A DNA stretch of 64,000 bases from an uncultured Desulfatitalea sp. (GCA_937868765.1 CALMNL010000004.1:1004749-1068748), one strand, 5' to 3'; shown: positions 44,380 through 54,074, counted from the first letter of the stretch. The notes: generated by a model from the sequence alone, not told the origin. Numbers and translations: made by a program.

Positions 44380-45285
44380 ATGGATAAAGCACGAAAGAAG
44401 CGGATTCAAGAGTTCCTGGAACCCTATCGCATCTCCCAGGGCAAGGAATTCCGCCTCAAGGATCATGACCCGGCCGACACCCGGGGGTTCACCTCCGAAG
44501 ACAAGGGCGAAGCCAAGGAGCTGCTGACCCGGGGCGTGGAGTGGCTGGCCGAGGCCCAGGGCAAACTCTACGCCCAGGACCGCTGGAGCGTGCTGCTGGT
44601 CTTCCAGGCCATGGACGCGGCCGGCAAGGACGGCACCATCAAGCACGTCATGTCCGGCATCAACCCCCAGGGGGTGCAGGTCTCCTCGTTCAAGGCCCCC
44701 TCCAGCGAGGACCTGGACCACGACTTCATGTGGCGCTGCATGAAGGCCCTGCCCGAACGCGGCCGCATCGGCATCTTCAACCGCAGCTACTACGAAGAGG
44801 TGCTGGTGGTCAAAGTCCACGAAGCGCTGCTGGCCAAGCAGCAATTGCCGCCGGAACTGGCCGGCAAGAAGATCTGGGAGCAGCGCTACGAAGACATCGT
44901 GGCCATCGAGCGCTATCTTGCGCGCAACGGGACGGTGATCCTAAAATTCTTCCTCAACCTCTCCCGCGACGAGCAGAAGAAACGCTTCCTGGAACGCCTG
45001 GACAACCCGGACAAGAACTGGAAGTTTTCCACCGCCGACGCCAAAGAACGCGGCCACTGGAAGGCCTACATGGCGGCCTACGAGGCCATGATCCGCAACA
45101 CGGCCAGGAAGCACGCCCCCTGGTACGTGGTGCCGGCCGACAACAAATGGTTCGCGCGCCTGGTGGTGGCCCTGGCCGTGGTAGACGCCATGGACGACCT
45201 GGACCTGCGCTATCCCAAGGTGGGTCCCGAAAAGAAGAAGGAATTGGAGGCGGCCCGGCAACTGCTGACCGCCAACGAAAAGTAA
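44380..45285 (+). CDS. ppk2: Polyphosphate kinase 2 family enzyme
   Basis: This 301-aa protein has the PPK2 Walker A variant VFQAMDAAGKDGTIKHV, the lid-region sequence GVQVSSFKAPSSEDLDHDF and Walker B region GRIGIFNRSYYEEVLVVKV. These enzymes phosphorylate NMPs or NDPs with polyphosphate (or the reverse). The class (I, II or III) cannot be fixed by eye. Its length and single domain suit the polyphosphate:nucleotide phosphotransferases. TAGGAGGT precedes the start. The beta-barrel gene follows after 19 nt. Confidence 0.9.
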   Translation: MDKARKKRIQEFLEPYRISQGKEFRLKDHDPADTRGFTSEDKGEAKELLTRGVEWLAEAQGKLYAQDRWSVLLVFQAMDAAGKDGTIKHVMSGINPQGVQVSSFKAPSSEDLDHDFMWRCMKALPERGRIGIFNRSYYEEVLVVKVHEALLAKQQLPPELAGKKIWEQRYEDIVAIERYLARNGTVILKFFLNLSRDEQKKRFLERLDNPDKNWKFSTADAKERGHWKAYMAAYEAMIRNTARKHAPWYVVPADNKWFARLVVALAVVDAMDDLDLRYPKVGPEKKKELEAARQLLTANEK

Positions 45286-45304
45286 CTTTTAAAGGAGAGA
45301 CGCA

Positions 45305-45988
45305 ATGAAAAACTGGAGTAAGGCAATCGCGATGGTAATGGTTCTGGCCACGGCTTGGGCGGCCATGCCCGGCACGGCCGATTCGGGCGGCGCCGGCCAG
45401 CGGGCCGGCACCTGGGAGTTCTTCCTGCCGTTGACCTACACCGAGGAGGTGGACTTCTCCGGCGAGGGGGGTTCCGAAGTGGAGATCAATGACGATTTCG
45501 GATTTGGATTCGGTTTCGGGTACAACTTCAGCAACCACTTCCAGTTGAACGGCATGTTCAACTGGGCCTCCCGCGGCTACGACGCCACGCGCACCACCGA
45601 GGACGGTGCGGTCGCCGCCCGGTACAGCAACGACCTGGAGACCTCGGTGTTGTCGCTCAACGGCATCTATTACTTCCTGCAAGGGGCGTTTACCCCTTTT
45701 ATCTCCGGCACCGTCGGGTACACCTTCTTCGACACCAACATCCCGGACGGCCCCCCCCAGGGCGCCTGCTGGTGGGACCCCTGGTATGGCTACATCTGCA
45801 CCGACTACACGCCCACCAAGACCGACGAGGCCTTTACCTACGGCGGCGGGATCGGCCTGCGCTACGATATCAACCGCTACTTCGCCCTGCAGGGCAGCTA
45901 CAACAAGACCTGGGTCGATTTCGACAATGCGTCCGAGACCCCCGACTTCTCCACCTGGAAGCTGGATTTCATTTTCCGCATGTTCTAG
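45305..45988 (+). CDS. Small outer-membrane beta-barrel protein
   Basis: This 227-aa protein has a signal peptide (about 1-25, MVMVLATAWAAMPGTA). The mature part alternates polar and aromatic residues, e.g. FGFGFGFGYNFSNHFQLNG and YGGGIGLRYDINRYFALQG. It ends in WKLDFIFRMF, an aromatic C-terminal residue typical of outer-membrane barrels of the OmpW/OprF-like 8-strand kind. AAAGGAGA lies before the start. Function unknown. It follows ppk2 closely, but a functional link is not obvious. A hairpin terminator is found after the gene at 46021. Confidence 0.75.
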   Translation: MKNWSKAIAMVMVLATAWAAMPGTADSGGAGQRAGTWEFFLPLTYTEEVDFSGEGGSEVEINDDFGFGFGFGYNFSNHFQLNGMFNWASRGYDATRTTEDGAVAARYSNDLETSVLSLNGIYYFLQGAFTPFISGTVGYTFFDTNIPDGPPQGACWWDPWYGYICTDYTPTKTDEAFTYGGGIGLRYDINRYFALQGSYNKTWVDFDNASETPDFSTWKLDFIFRMF

Positions 45989-46020
45989 TACCGTTAGGCT
46001 TTATTATTCCCGAGTCTTGG

Positions 46021-46056
46021 CGGCACCGGCACCCGTTCGGATGCCGGTGCCGTTTC
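46021..46056 (+). terminator. Hairpin terminator after the beta-barrel gene
   Basis: An 11-bp perfect stem, CGGCACCGGCA (46021-46031) and TGCCGGTGCCG (46042-46052), has a 10-nt loop and is followed by TTTCG. A third CCGGCACCGG copy lies just downstream at 46061. The T-run is short, so termination may be imperfect. The stretch to the next gene start (to 46235) otherwise holds no clear gene. Confidence 0.6.
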
Positions 46057-46235
46057 GATCCCGGCACCGGTTCCGAGACCGTCCCGCAACCGGGAACCGC
46101 GACCGTACCGGAAAGCCCTTCGTAACGCGCACCACGGAAACCTGCCTTGACGCCTTGAATAACGGCCGTCAGTTGTTGTAGAGTCCTTTCTGCATTCCCA
46201 CAATCCATGACCCCGCATTGAAAAGGAGGCCCGCC

Positions 46236-48101
46236 ATGATGCCCGCATCGTCAAAGAGAATTGAATGGGCCAGATGGCTTCTGATCTGCCTGGCGCTCTG
46301 GTTTTTCACCGGCTGCGGCGATGATGGCGGTTCAGGGCACGACACCATTTCCTTTACGGTCCTCCAGACCTCGGATGTGCATCATCATGCCACCGGATAC
46401 GGACCGCAATCGGATTATACGCCGCTTGACACCACCGACGGCGACGGCGTGCTGGGAGGATACGCGAGGATAGCGGCCCTGGTCCAAGGCATTCGCAGCG
46501 ACGCGGCCGCCAGGGAAGAGACCGTGCTGCTGTTCGACTCGGGCGATTTTACCATGGGCACCATTTACGATCTGACGGCTTCCGATCCCGCCGCTTTTCG
46601 CTTTATCGAATCCCTCGGGTACGATGCCGTGACCTTCGGCAATCATGAGTTCGACTGGGGCCTTCGAGGACTTTACAATCTCGTGGAGGACGCCCGCCAG
46701 GCCGGTTTTGGCGTACCCATCGTGGCCTCCAACCTGATCACCGATCCCCAGGATCCCAGCGATGACGACATCGAGGCGCTGGCGGCGCAAGAGGCGGTGG
46801 TGGCAAGCAAACTCATCGAGATATCCAGCGGCGTGACGGTCGGCGTGCTGGGCGTCCTGGGCCCGGATGCCGAGAGCGTGGCACCCCTTACCGAACCCGT
46901 GGCCTTCGAACATGGGTATGCATTTTTGCAGAGCAAGGTAGACGCATTGAGGGCCGCCGGAGCGGACATCGTCATTTTGCTTTCTCACTCCGGCGTGCTC
47001 GTCGATGGTACGGGCGAAGATGTGGACATTGCGGAGAATGTGACCGGCATCGATATTATCGCCTCCGGCCATACCCATACGGCCACGGCAACGGAACTGG
47101 TCAAAGGCGCGTCCGACACCATTATCATCGCCCCCGGCGAGTATGGCTCCTATTTGAGCAAGCTCGATATCCGCTTCAGCAGGCGGCAGAATAAAATCAT
47201 CGGCCATCAGTTCGAGCTGCTGAGGGTGGACGATACCGTTACCGGCGACCAAACCACGCAGGAGATGGTGCTGAGCTATCAACCGGTCATCACCGACGCC
47301 CTTTCCGCGCTCGGCGTCAGCGCCGATACCGTGGTTTCCAAAATCGGATTCGACCTGGAGAAACGATCGATTCAGGAAACGGGGTTCGGTGATCTGCTGG
47401 CGGATGCCATCCGCAGGGCGGCCACGGACCTCGATACGGCCGCCGTTCCATATGATCTGAGCGTCATCGCCAGCGGCGTGATTCGCGATAATATCTATCA
47501 GGGCAAAAGCGGCAACATCCTCTTTTCCGATGTCTACAATGCGTTGCCGCTGGGCTTTTCGCCTTATGGCGACGCCGCGCCCGGCTATCCCTTGATGAGC
47601 TTGTATGTCAACGCCGGTGAGATCCGCAATATCTGCGAAATTTCAGCCAGCGGCGCGCCCCTGCTGGGAGACGATTACTATCTCAACGTCTCGGGCATCC
47701 GCTATGACTACAATTCTTCGAACCCGCTTTTTGCGAAAGTGACCGCCGTCTACTTGTCAGCGGACATGAACAGCACCGTGACCGGCCCGGCGCTCGATCT
47801 TTCGGACACCACCACCTTGTACCATGTCGCCGTCAACCTGTATTTATTGCAGATGCTGGACCTGACGACCGCCTTCGGCATTCCGGTCATCCCCAAAGAT
47901 CAACTCGGCAACCCGCTCGACCCGAACGATTATCCGAGAATCGACATTTCGGCGGCCGCCGGTGTCCAGGAGCTCAAGGAATGGATGGCGTTGAACCATT
48001 TCCTGGAAAGCTATTATCCTGTATCCGCGACCGGCATACCGGCGGCCATATACGGCGATCTTGGCACCGCCCTCGGCCGGGCCAACGATGTGACCCCATA
48101 A
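46236..48101 (+). CDS. 5'-nucleotidase/2',3'-cyclic phosphodiesterase family lipoprotein (UshA/CpdB-like)
   Basis: This 621-aa protein starts at the ATG at 46236 after AAAAGGAGG; the TTG at 46218 lies before that site and is not used. The signal segment ends in a lipobox (LALWFFTGC). The metallophosphatase core is intact: TSDVHHH, FDSGDF, GNHEFDWG, ILLSHSG and IIASGHTHT. The C-terminal 5_nucleotid_C domain is present, with SDVYNALPLGFSPYGDAAPG. It hydrolyses nucleotides or cyclic nucleotides in the periplasm or at the surface, releasing nucleoside and phosphate. It starts 248 nt after the preceding gene's end and has its own upstream region. Confidence 0.88.
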   Translation: MMPASSKRIEWARWLLICLALWFFTGCGDDGGSGHDTISFTVLQTSDVHHHATGYGPQSDYTPLDTTDGDGVLGGYARIAALVQGIRSDAAAREETVLLFDSGDFTMGTIYDLTASDPAAFRFIESLGYDAVTFGNHEFDWGLRGLYNLVEDARQAGFGVPIVASNLITDPQDPSDDDIEALAAQEAVVASKLIEISSGVTVGVLGVLGPDAESVAPLTEPVAFEHGYAFLQSKVDALRAAGADIVILLSHSGVLVDGTGEDVDIAENVTGIDIIASGHTHTATATELVKGASDTIIIAPGEYGSYLSKLDIRFSRRQNKIIGHQFELLRVDDTVTGDQTTQEMVLSYQPVITDALSALGVSADTVVSKIGFDLEKRSIQETGFGDLLADAIRRAATDLDTAAVPYDLSVIASGVIRDNIYQGKSGNILFSDVYNALPLGFSPYGDAAPGYPLMSLYVNAGEIRNICEISASGAPLLGDDYYLNVSGIRYDYNSSNPLFAKVTAVYLSADMNSTVTGPALDLSDTTTLYHVAVNLYLLQMLDLTTAFGIPVIPKDQLGNPLDPNDYPRIDISAAAGVQELKEWMALNHFLESYYPVSATGIPAAIYGDLGTALGRANDVTP

Positions 48102-48166
48102 TTACCGACAGCTCAGAATTCCAACCTCTGGGTTCTGAATACCCCAGCGAAGGGAAGAGGTTTGCC

Positions 48167-49072
48167 ATGCGTATTTTCGACTCTGGAAAGATTGCCCCGG
48201 ATTTCTATGTCACCGGCCCGCCCGGCGGGCCGGTCTACCTGCTCAACGCCGATCGGCCGGCACTCTTCGACGCCGGGGTCAGCGCCTTCGCCCAGGCCTA
48301 TGTCAATGACATCCGCGCGGCTCTGGACGGTCGCGCGCCGGCCTATCTCTTCCTGACCCATGCCCATTTCGACCACGTGGGATCGGCCGGCGTGTTCAAG
48401 CGGGTCTGGCCTGACCTTGCGATCGTGGCCTCCCCGACCAGCGCCGATATTCTGCGCCGGCCCGGGGCCATCGAGCTGATCACGCTGCTCAACGCCGGCA
48501 GCCTCTCCCTGGCCCGGGAGCAGGGCTTTGAGCCTCTGAACGAAGCGCCCTTCGAACCGGTCACCGTGGACCTGACCGCTGCCCCGGACCAGATTTTCGA
48601 CCTGGGCGGCGGCCTGACCGTCCAGGCCATGGCCGCGCCCGGCCACACCCGGGATTTCACCAGTTACTGGATCCCGGCCCGCAAGATCCTCATCTCCTCC
48701 GAGGCGGCGGGCAACAACGACGGCGCCGGCGCCGTACTGCCCGAGTTTCTCGTGGACATCGACGGCTACCTGGCCAACATCACCCGCTTTGCCCAACTGG
48801 ATATCGAGATCCTCTGCCCCGGTCACAAACTGGTGCTCACCGGCGAGGACGCCCGGGAGCACCTGCGCCGCTCCCCCGCAGCCACCCGGCAGTATATCGC
48901 CATGGCCGAAGATTTCCTGCGCGATACCAAAGGAGACCTGGACGCCGCCGCCGAGATGATCAAGGAAGCCGAGTGGGAACCGCTGCCCTGGCCCAAGCAG
49001 CCCGAGCAGGCCTACATGCTCAATACCCGCCAGCGGGTGCTCAAGGTGTGGGAGCGGATGCAGGCGAAGTAG
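48167..49072 (+). CDS. Metallo-beta-lactamase-fold hydrolase
   Basis: This 301-aa protein starts at the ATG at 48167 after GGAAGAGG. It has the MBL zinc motif THAHFDHVGSAG, an AAPGHTRDF histidine and GHKLVLTGE near the C-terminal third. No signal peptide is visible. MBL-fold members of this size include glyoxalase-II-like and lactonase-like hydrolases; I cannot choose. It precedes a second, larger MBL-fold gene (alkylsulfatase-like) by 129 nt, so the two may be functionally linked. Confidence 0.85.
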   Translation: MRIFDSGKIAPDFYVTGPPGGPVYLLNADRPALFDAGVSAFAQAYVNDIRAALDGRAPAYLFLTHAHFDHVGSAGVFKRVWPDLAIVASPTSADILRRPGAIELITLLNAGSLSLAREQGFEPLNEAPFEPVTVDLTAAPDQIFDLGGGLTVQAMAAPGHTRDFTSYWIPARKILISSEAAGNNDGAGAVLPEFLVDIDGYLANITRFAQLDIEILCPGHKLVLTGEDAREHLRRSPAATRQYIAMAEDFLRDTKGDLDAAAEMIKEAEWEPLPWPKQPEQAYMLNTRQRVLKVWERMQAK

Positions 49073-49201
49073 ACCGCCACCCCCAAGTCGCCGAACTGCC
49101 AGCGATCGTTGAGGGACAAATGAACCGCGGCCCATAAGATTGAATCATTATACCTACCGATTAATTATAACAATCATCGTCTCAGCAAAATAGGAGCGTG
49201 T

Positions 49202-51250
49202 ATGGAGAAGGAAGCGATTACCAGGCGCGAATTTCTGGACCGCTGCTCAACGGGGTCCAAAGTTGCATTAAGCGTGGCCGCCGGTGCCTCGGTATCCGGT
49301 GCGGGAACTATGGCCTTATGGCTGTCCGGGTGCGGCGATGAAGCCCTGGATCTCAAATACCAGGGCCAGGGGACCGCCACCGCGGCTACGGTGGCGCACA
49401 ACCAAAAAGCGGCGCAGTATCTGCCCCTGGCCGATCCGGAGGATTTCGAGCAGGCCCGGCGGGGTTTCATCGCCGCCATGGACCCGCTGAAGATCATGGG
49501 CCCGAGAGGCACCATGGCCTGGGACATGGCGGCCTACGACTTCATGCAGGGTCCGGCGCCGGACACGGTCAACCCCAGCCTGTGGCGCCAGGGTCGGCTC
49601 AACAACATTCATGGCCTGTTCCGGGTCACCGACGGCATCTACCAGCTCCGGGGTTTTGACCTGGCCAACATGAGCATTATCGAAGGCAAGACCGGCTGGA
49701 TCATCGTCGATCCGCTGACCACCAAGGAGACGGCGGCCGCGGCCCTGGCCTTTGCCCGCCAGAACCTGGGCGAGAAGCCCATCGCGGCCGTCATTTTCAC
49801 CCACACCCACATCGATCACTTCGGCGGGGCCTTGGGGGTGCTTTCGGCCCAGGATATCAAGGATGGCAAAATCGAGATCGTGGCCCCTAAGGGCTTCATG
49901 CATGAAGCAACCAGCGAAAACCTCATTGCCGGCACGGCCATGGGCCGGCGGGCGGTCTACCAGTTCGGCCAGACGCTGCAACCCGGCAAGACCGGCCAGG
50001 TGGGCAGCGGCCTGGGCAAGGTCAACGCCCGCGGCAGCTTCGGCATCGCCCAGCCCAACGCCATCGTGGACCGCACACCCCAGGCCATGGAAATCGACGG
50101 CGTCAAGTTCGTGTTTCAATATGCCCCCGAGTCCGAGGCCCCGGCCGAATTGACATTTTATCTGCCCGAAGTAAAAACCTTCTGCGGCGCTGAAGTCGTC
50201 TCTCGCACCATGCACAACCTCTACACCCTGCGCGGGGCCAAGGTGCGCGACGCCCTGCTGTGGAGCGGCTACATCGACCAGGCCCTGCAGCTGTTCAGCG
50301 ACGCGCAAATCTACTTCGGCTGCCACCACTGGCCCATCTGGGGCAACGCCAAGATCGTGGAATTTCTGAAAAAGCAACGCGACCTCTACAAGTACATCCA
50401 CGACCAGACCGTGCGCCTTGCCAACGAGGGCCTTACGCCAAAAGAGATTGCCGAAGAGATCCAACTGCCGGAATCATTGTCCAAGTACTTTGCCAACCGG
50501 GGCTACTATGGCACCCTGAGTCACAACGCGAAGGCGGTGTACCAACACTATTTCGGCTGGTATGACGGCAACCCGGCCAACCTCGATCCCTTGCCGCCGG
50601 CGGAAGCGGCCAAGCGCTATGTGGATTATATGGGCGGGGCCGCCGCGGTGCTCAAAAAGGCCCAGGCGTCCTTCAACAAGGGCGACTACCGCTTCGTGGC
50701 CGAGGTGCTCAACCACGTGGTCTTCGCCGAACCGGACCATGACGGGGCCAAGGCGCTTTTGGCCCAGACTTATGAGCAGTTGGGCTACCAGGCCGAATCC
50801 GGTGTGTGGCGCAACGAATACCTCACCGCCGCCAGCGAACTGCGCTACGGCGCGCCCAAAAGCGGCGTCAGCATAGCCGACGCCATCGACCTGATCATGC
50901 AGACGCCGGTGGAGCGGTTCTTCGATTCCATGGCCGTGCGCCTCAACGGCCCCGCTGCCGCGGGCAAGGAGATGACCATCAACATCACCTTCACCGACCT
51001 GAACGAAAACCATGTGCTGACCCTCGAAAACGCCGTTCTGCATCACCGTAAGGCCGAGCCGACCAGCGGCGCCAACGCCACCGTCAAGATCACCCACGGG
51101 CTGTTCATCGACATGCTCGTGGGCAAGGTGGGCATCAAGGAGATGGTCTTTTCCGACGATCTGAGGGTTGACGGCAGTAAAATGGACCTGATCGGTTTCC
51201 TGCGCCTGATCGAAAAGCCCGACGGCAGATTCAACATTGTGACCCCCTGA
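49202..51250 (+). CDS. Alkyl/aryl-sulfatase-like MBL-fold hydrolase with Tat lipoprotein signal
   Basis: This 682-aa protein belongs to the SdsA1-type linear alkylsulfatase family in length and layout. The N-terminus has a twin-arginine motif (TRREFLDR) and a hydrophobic segment ending LWLSGC, so it should be Tat-exported and lipid-anchored. The zinc motif is THTHIDHFGGALG, with a further metal site at FGCHHWPIWGN. A dimerisation/helical part follows (LAQTYEQLGYQAESGVWRN), then a C-terminal SCP2-like domain (VKITHGLFIDMLVG). Such enzymes release sulfate from alkyl sulfates like SDS. Substrate is inferred from family only. Confidence 0.83.
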   Translation: MEKEAITRREFLDRCSTGSKVALSVAAGASVSGAGTMALWLSGCGDEALDLKYQGQGTATAATVAHNQKAAQYLPLADPEDFEQARRGFIAAMDPLKIMGPRGTMAWDMAAYDFMQGPAPDTVNPSLWRQGRLNNIHGLFRVTDGIYQLRGFDLANMSIIEGKTGWIIVDPLTTKETAAAALAFARQNLGEKPIAAVIFTHTHIDHFGGALGVLSAQDIKDGKIEIVAPKGFMHEATSENLIAGTAMGRRAVYQFGQTLQPGKTGQVGSGLGKVNARGSFGIAQPNAIVDRTPQAMEIDGVKFVFQYAPESEAPAELTFYLPEVKTFCGAEVVSRTMHNLYTLRGAKVRDALLWSGYIDQALQLFSDAQIYFGCHHWPIWGNAKIVEFLKKQRDLYKYIHDQTVRLANEGLTPKEIAEEIQLPESLSKYFANRGYYGTLSHNAKAVYQHYFGWYDGNPANLDPLPPAEAAKRYVDYMGGAAAVLKKAQASFNKGDYRFVAEVLNHVVFAEPDHDGAKALLAQTYEQLGYQAESGVWRNEYLTAASELRYGAPKSGVSIADAIDLIMQTPVERFFDSMAVRLNGPAAAGKEMTINITFTDLNENHVLTLENAVLHHRKAEPTSGANATVKITHGLFIDMLVGKVGIKEMVFSDDLRVDGSKMDLIGFLRLIEKPDGRFNIVTP

Positions 51251-51574
51251 TCCGGGGCGCCTCCGGCCTTGCAAACTTTTGTGGAAAGCCATTTGCTGTC
51301 TGTACCGTCCACCTCGCTTTGAGGCTAAAATGACTTCGACTATGGACGATAACCTTCCTGCGCATAAAAAAGCTTCGCGCTCATTTCGATCATTCCGGCC
51401 GGTGCCAAGGCGGTTCAGCGAAAAAAGTTTGACCCAACCCCGTTTCCAACGGTTCCACCGGCTTAATCACGGCTCGGTCAAAAGTGCGGATTCGCCCGTC
51501 TTTCCCGTCATTGAGGATCGGTGAAATTCAAACGTTGCCTGGTTACCCATCCGCCAGGAGAAAGGAGTCGATCG
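51251..51574. other. Intergenic region without a convincing gene
   Basis: The 324 nt between the alkylsulfatase-like gene and the 433-aa gene contain only short open frames without ribosome sites or recognisable protein. A short run AAAAAAGTTTGACC (about 51421-51435) and AAAGGAG just before the next gene are the only signals noted. No clear promoter or terminator is seen. Confidence 0.5.
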
Positions 51575-52876
51575 ATGAACGGGCACAACCTTTTCTATTA
51601 CCCATACGCCACCTTCACCAACGCGCAGCTGCCGCTGCTGAAAGTGGCGGCTTTGTACTTCGACAAGCTCTACTTGCTCGACCCGGAGAAGGCCTCCTGG
51701 GGAGCAATCGGACCGGCGGAGGGAATGCCGGAAGTCAAAATGCTCGAGCAGGAGGGTATACTGCACCGCCTTGCCCCTGAAGATGTGCTGCGGATCTATG
51801 AGAAGCAGATAACCGCCGAAATCCTGGCGGACATGGCCGATGCGAAGTTTCTGTCGGCCTGTCAGACGAAAGGAAGAGAAGGCCGCTGGACGCTTGCCCT
51901 GGCCAAAGTGCCAAAGCAAATTCGGGAGAAATCCCAGCAGATCGACGCGCCGATGCGTCGCCTGCTGGGAGAAGTGCCCAGGCAGGCGGCGAAGCAGCTC
52001 GAGATTTACGAAGACGGCGGTGGCTATGCCGAAGGCGGCGCATCCTGGAAAAATGAGAAGGAACAATATCAGTTGAGCCTTGCATACCAGGGCCTGCGAG
52101 AGACGAGCGCCGTGTTCGACGAAGCCAGAATCCTGGGCGAAAACGTCAGGGAGTACCGCTATGCGGATTTCCCGCTGTCCCTTGGCGAAGCCATCATGCT
52201 GAACCACGCTTTGTTCGCCGGCTTGCTGCAGGCCGCGGCCACCCCGATCACCGATGATCCTTTTCATAACCGGTTGCTTTCCCTGAAACTGAAAAGAGCG
52301 TCGCGGACCCCTGAGATCAGAAACTTGCAGATCGAACGCGCCCGAAACCTGCAGATCAAATCCGATATCATCGCCGTAAATACGTTGAAGGATAAGCAAT
52401 TGGATCTGCCGATACTCGATCCGAAAATCCCCCTGGAGGAAGTCCTGGACTACCGGCGCGTCCACGCAGACGCCCTGAAACAGGCCCGTGACAAACTGGG
52501 CTGGATGGCGCGTCGGATCGAAGCAGAGCCATGGACCAGGGAGTTCGCCGAGGAGCTCGAACATAGGACCATCCCGGACCTTGCCGGCCAGCTGAACGAA
52601 GCCCGTAAGACCTGTGACGATTGGCTCCGCGGCCAACGCAAACGATTGCTTTTGAGCGCGACCGGTATCGCTGCAGGCGCGGCGGTGGCCGCGCTTTCTT
52701 TATTTGCAGCACCTCTCACGCCCGTGGCCCTTGCCACCACGGGTTTGGGACTCGTGTCGAGTACGGCGATCCCCGGAGCGAAGTGGCTGATGGATTGGCG
52801 TGATGGAAAGAAAGCCAGCCGGGAAAATGGGTTGTACTACCTTTTGCAAGTGGGCAAGCGGCGAAGGCGGAAATAG
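51575..52876 (+). CDS. Uncharacterised 433-aa protein with C-terminal hydrophobic hairpin
   Basis: The start at 51575 follows AGAAAGGAG. The first residues (NLFYYPYATFTNAQLPLLKV, then AALYFDKLYLLDP) are strikingly similar to a family of hypothetical proteins I recall from diverse bacteria, but I can give no function. The middle is helical and charged. Near the C-terminus a hydrophobic stretch (about residues 355-400, LLLSATGIAAGAAVAALSLF and following) is followed by the polar WLMDWRDGKKASRENG. It looks like a cytoplasmic protein with a membrane hairpin. Neighbours are the alkylsulfatase-like gene and a radical SAM gene. Confidence 0.75.
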   Translation: MNGHNLFYYPYATFTNAQLPLLKVAALYFDKLYLLDPEKASWGAIGPAEGMPEVKMLEQEGILHRLAPEDVLRIYEKQITAEILADMADAKFLSACQTKGREGRWTLALAKVPKQIREKSQQIDAPMRRLLGEVPRQAAKQLEIYEDGGGYAEGGASWKNEKEQYQLSLAYQGLRETSAVFDEARILGENVREYRYADFPLSLGEAIMLNHALFAGLLQAAATPITDDPFHNRLLSLKLKRASRTPEIRNLQIERARNLQIKSDIIAVNTLKDKQLDLPILDPKIPLEEVLDYRRVHADALKQARDKLGWMARRIEAEPWTREFAEELEHRTIPDLAGQLNEARKTCDDWLRGQRKRLLLSATGIAAGAAVAALSLFAAPLTPVALATTGLGLVSSTAIPGAKWLMDWRDGKKASRENGLYYLLQVGKRRRRK

Positions 52877-52949
52877 CGACGGTGATAGATCCTGACGCGT
52901 TGATGTGGTATGTAGCGCCAACGACCCTCTTATCGGGAGCCATCCGAAC

Positions 52950-53828
52950 ATGCGCTATGAAGGCACCATCATTCGACCGTTCAGCGAAGCCGACAGCTAC
53001 CTGCTGCAGTGCACCCTGGGGTGTTCCCACAACCAGTGCACCTTTTGCGGCACTTACAAGGACAAGCCCTTTCGCATCCGGCCGCTGCCGGAAATCAAGG
53101 AAGATATCCGGATGGCGCGGCACTGCCTGGGGGATGCGCGCAAAGTGTTTCTCTGCGACGGCGACGCGATCGCCATGCCCACCGACATGCTGCTCGAAAT
53201 CCTCACGGCGCTGTACGCCGCCTTTGCCTCCCTGCGCCACGTCGGGACCTATGTCGGCCCGAAAAGCACTTTGGGCAAAAGCATGGCGGAGCTCAGAGCG
53301 CTGCGGGCCGCGGGCCTGACCAAGGTGTACCTCGGGGTGGAGACGGGCGACGATCGCCTGCTGGGCGAAGTCCGCAAAGGGGTCACCGCGCCGCAAATGC
53401 TGCTGGCGGGCCAGAATCTGGTGGCAGCGGATTTCAACCTCTCGGCCATGGTGCTGCTCGGTCTGGCCGGGCGAGGCGAACCTTCGCAGATGCATGCCCG
53501 GGCCACGGCCGAGATGATCAACGCCATGCGCCCCCGCTACCTGGCGGCCATGACCGTGACGCCGGTCCCGCACACGCCGCTGTTCCGGCAGGTCGAGACC
53601 GGCGCATTCGAACTGCTCGATCCCTTCGAGACCCTGGCGGAAATGCGCACGATGCTCGACGGCATCACCATCGACCCGCTGAAATTCGTGGGCGTGCATG
53701 CTTCCAATTATCTTCCCGTCAATGGCACGCTGCAACCGGATAAAGCCCGGATGATCTCCCTGGTGGATGACGTGATTCACAGCCGGGACCCGCGCCGCCT
53801 GCGCAGCGACGCCCAGCGCGGACTATAA
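52950..53828 (+). CDS. Radical SAM protein
   Basis: This 292-aa protein starts at the ATG at 52950. Its cysteine cluster is in LGCSHNQCTFCGTY (C-x4-C-x2-C rather than C-x3-C-x2-C), as in a group of small radical SAM proteins. Further motifs are VFLCDGDAIAMPTDML and YLGVETGDDRLLGEVRKG. It probably binds a [4Fe-4S] cluster and S-adenosylmethionine. The substrate is unknown. A small zinc-ribbon-like protein is encoded 6 nt downstream on the same strand. Confidence 0.87.
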   Translation: MRYEGTIIRPFSEADSYLLQCTLGCSHNQCTFCGTYKDKPFRIRPLPEIKEDIRMARHCLGDARKVFLCDGDAIAMPTDMLLEILTALYAAFASLRHVGTYVGPKSTLGKSMAELRALRAAGLTKVYLGVETGDDRLLGEVRKGVTAPQMLLAGQNLVAADFNLSAMVLLGLAGRGEPSQMHARATAEMINAMRPRYLAAMTVTPVPHTPLFRQVETGAFELLDPFETLAEMRTMLDGITIDPLKFVGVHASNYLPVNGTLQPDKARMISLVDDVIHSRDPRRLRSDAQRGL

Positions 53829-53834
53829 GGACGG

Positions 53835-54074
53835 ATGGCCGCCTGCCGCCATACCCATCTGGAGCTGCTGCCGCCAAGCGGCCAACGGCTGCGCTGCCGC
53901 CACTGCCATTTGACGTTGACCGCCGAAGAACTCGGCGGCGGCCACTGCCCTGAATGCTTCGAAGCCCTTGGCGTGCGCCATTACGATTTCGAGACTCTGC
54001 AAGGGCAGGAAGAAGTCCGATACCGCTGCGAACAATGCGGGGCCGTCATCGACTATCGCCCCTATCAAAAGTGA
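53835..54074 (+). CDS. Small zinc-ribbon-like protein
   Basis: This 79-aa protein has three CxxC pairs: CRHCH, CPEC, and CEQC near the C-terminus. These would form one or two zinc ribbons. It begins 6 nt after the radical SAM stop and is probably co-transcribed with it. The function is unknown; it could help the radical SAM protein or bind nucleic acid. A possible hairpin terminator follows at 54180. Confidence 0.65.
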   Translation: MAACRHTHLELLPPSGQRLRCRHCHLTLTAEELGGGHCPECFEALGVRHYDFETLQGQEEVRYRCEQCGAVIDYRPYQK

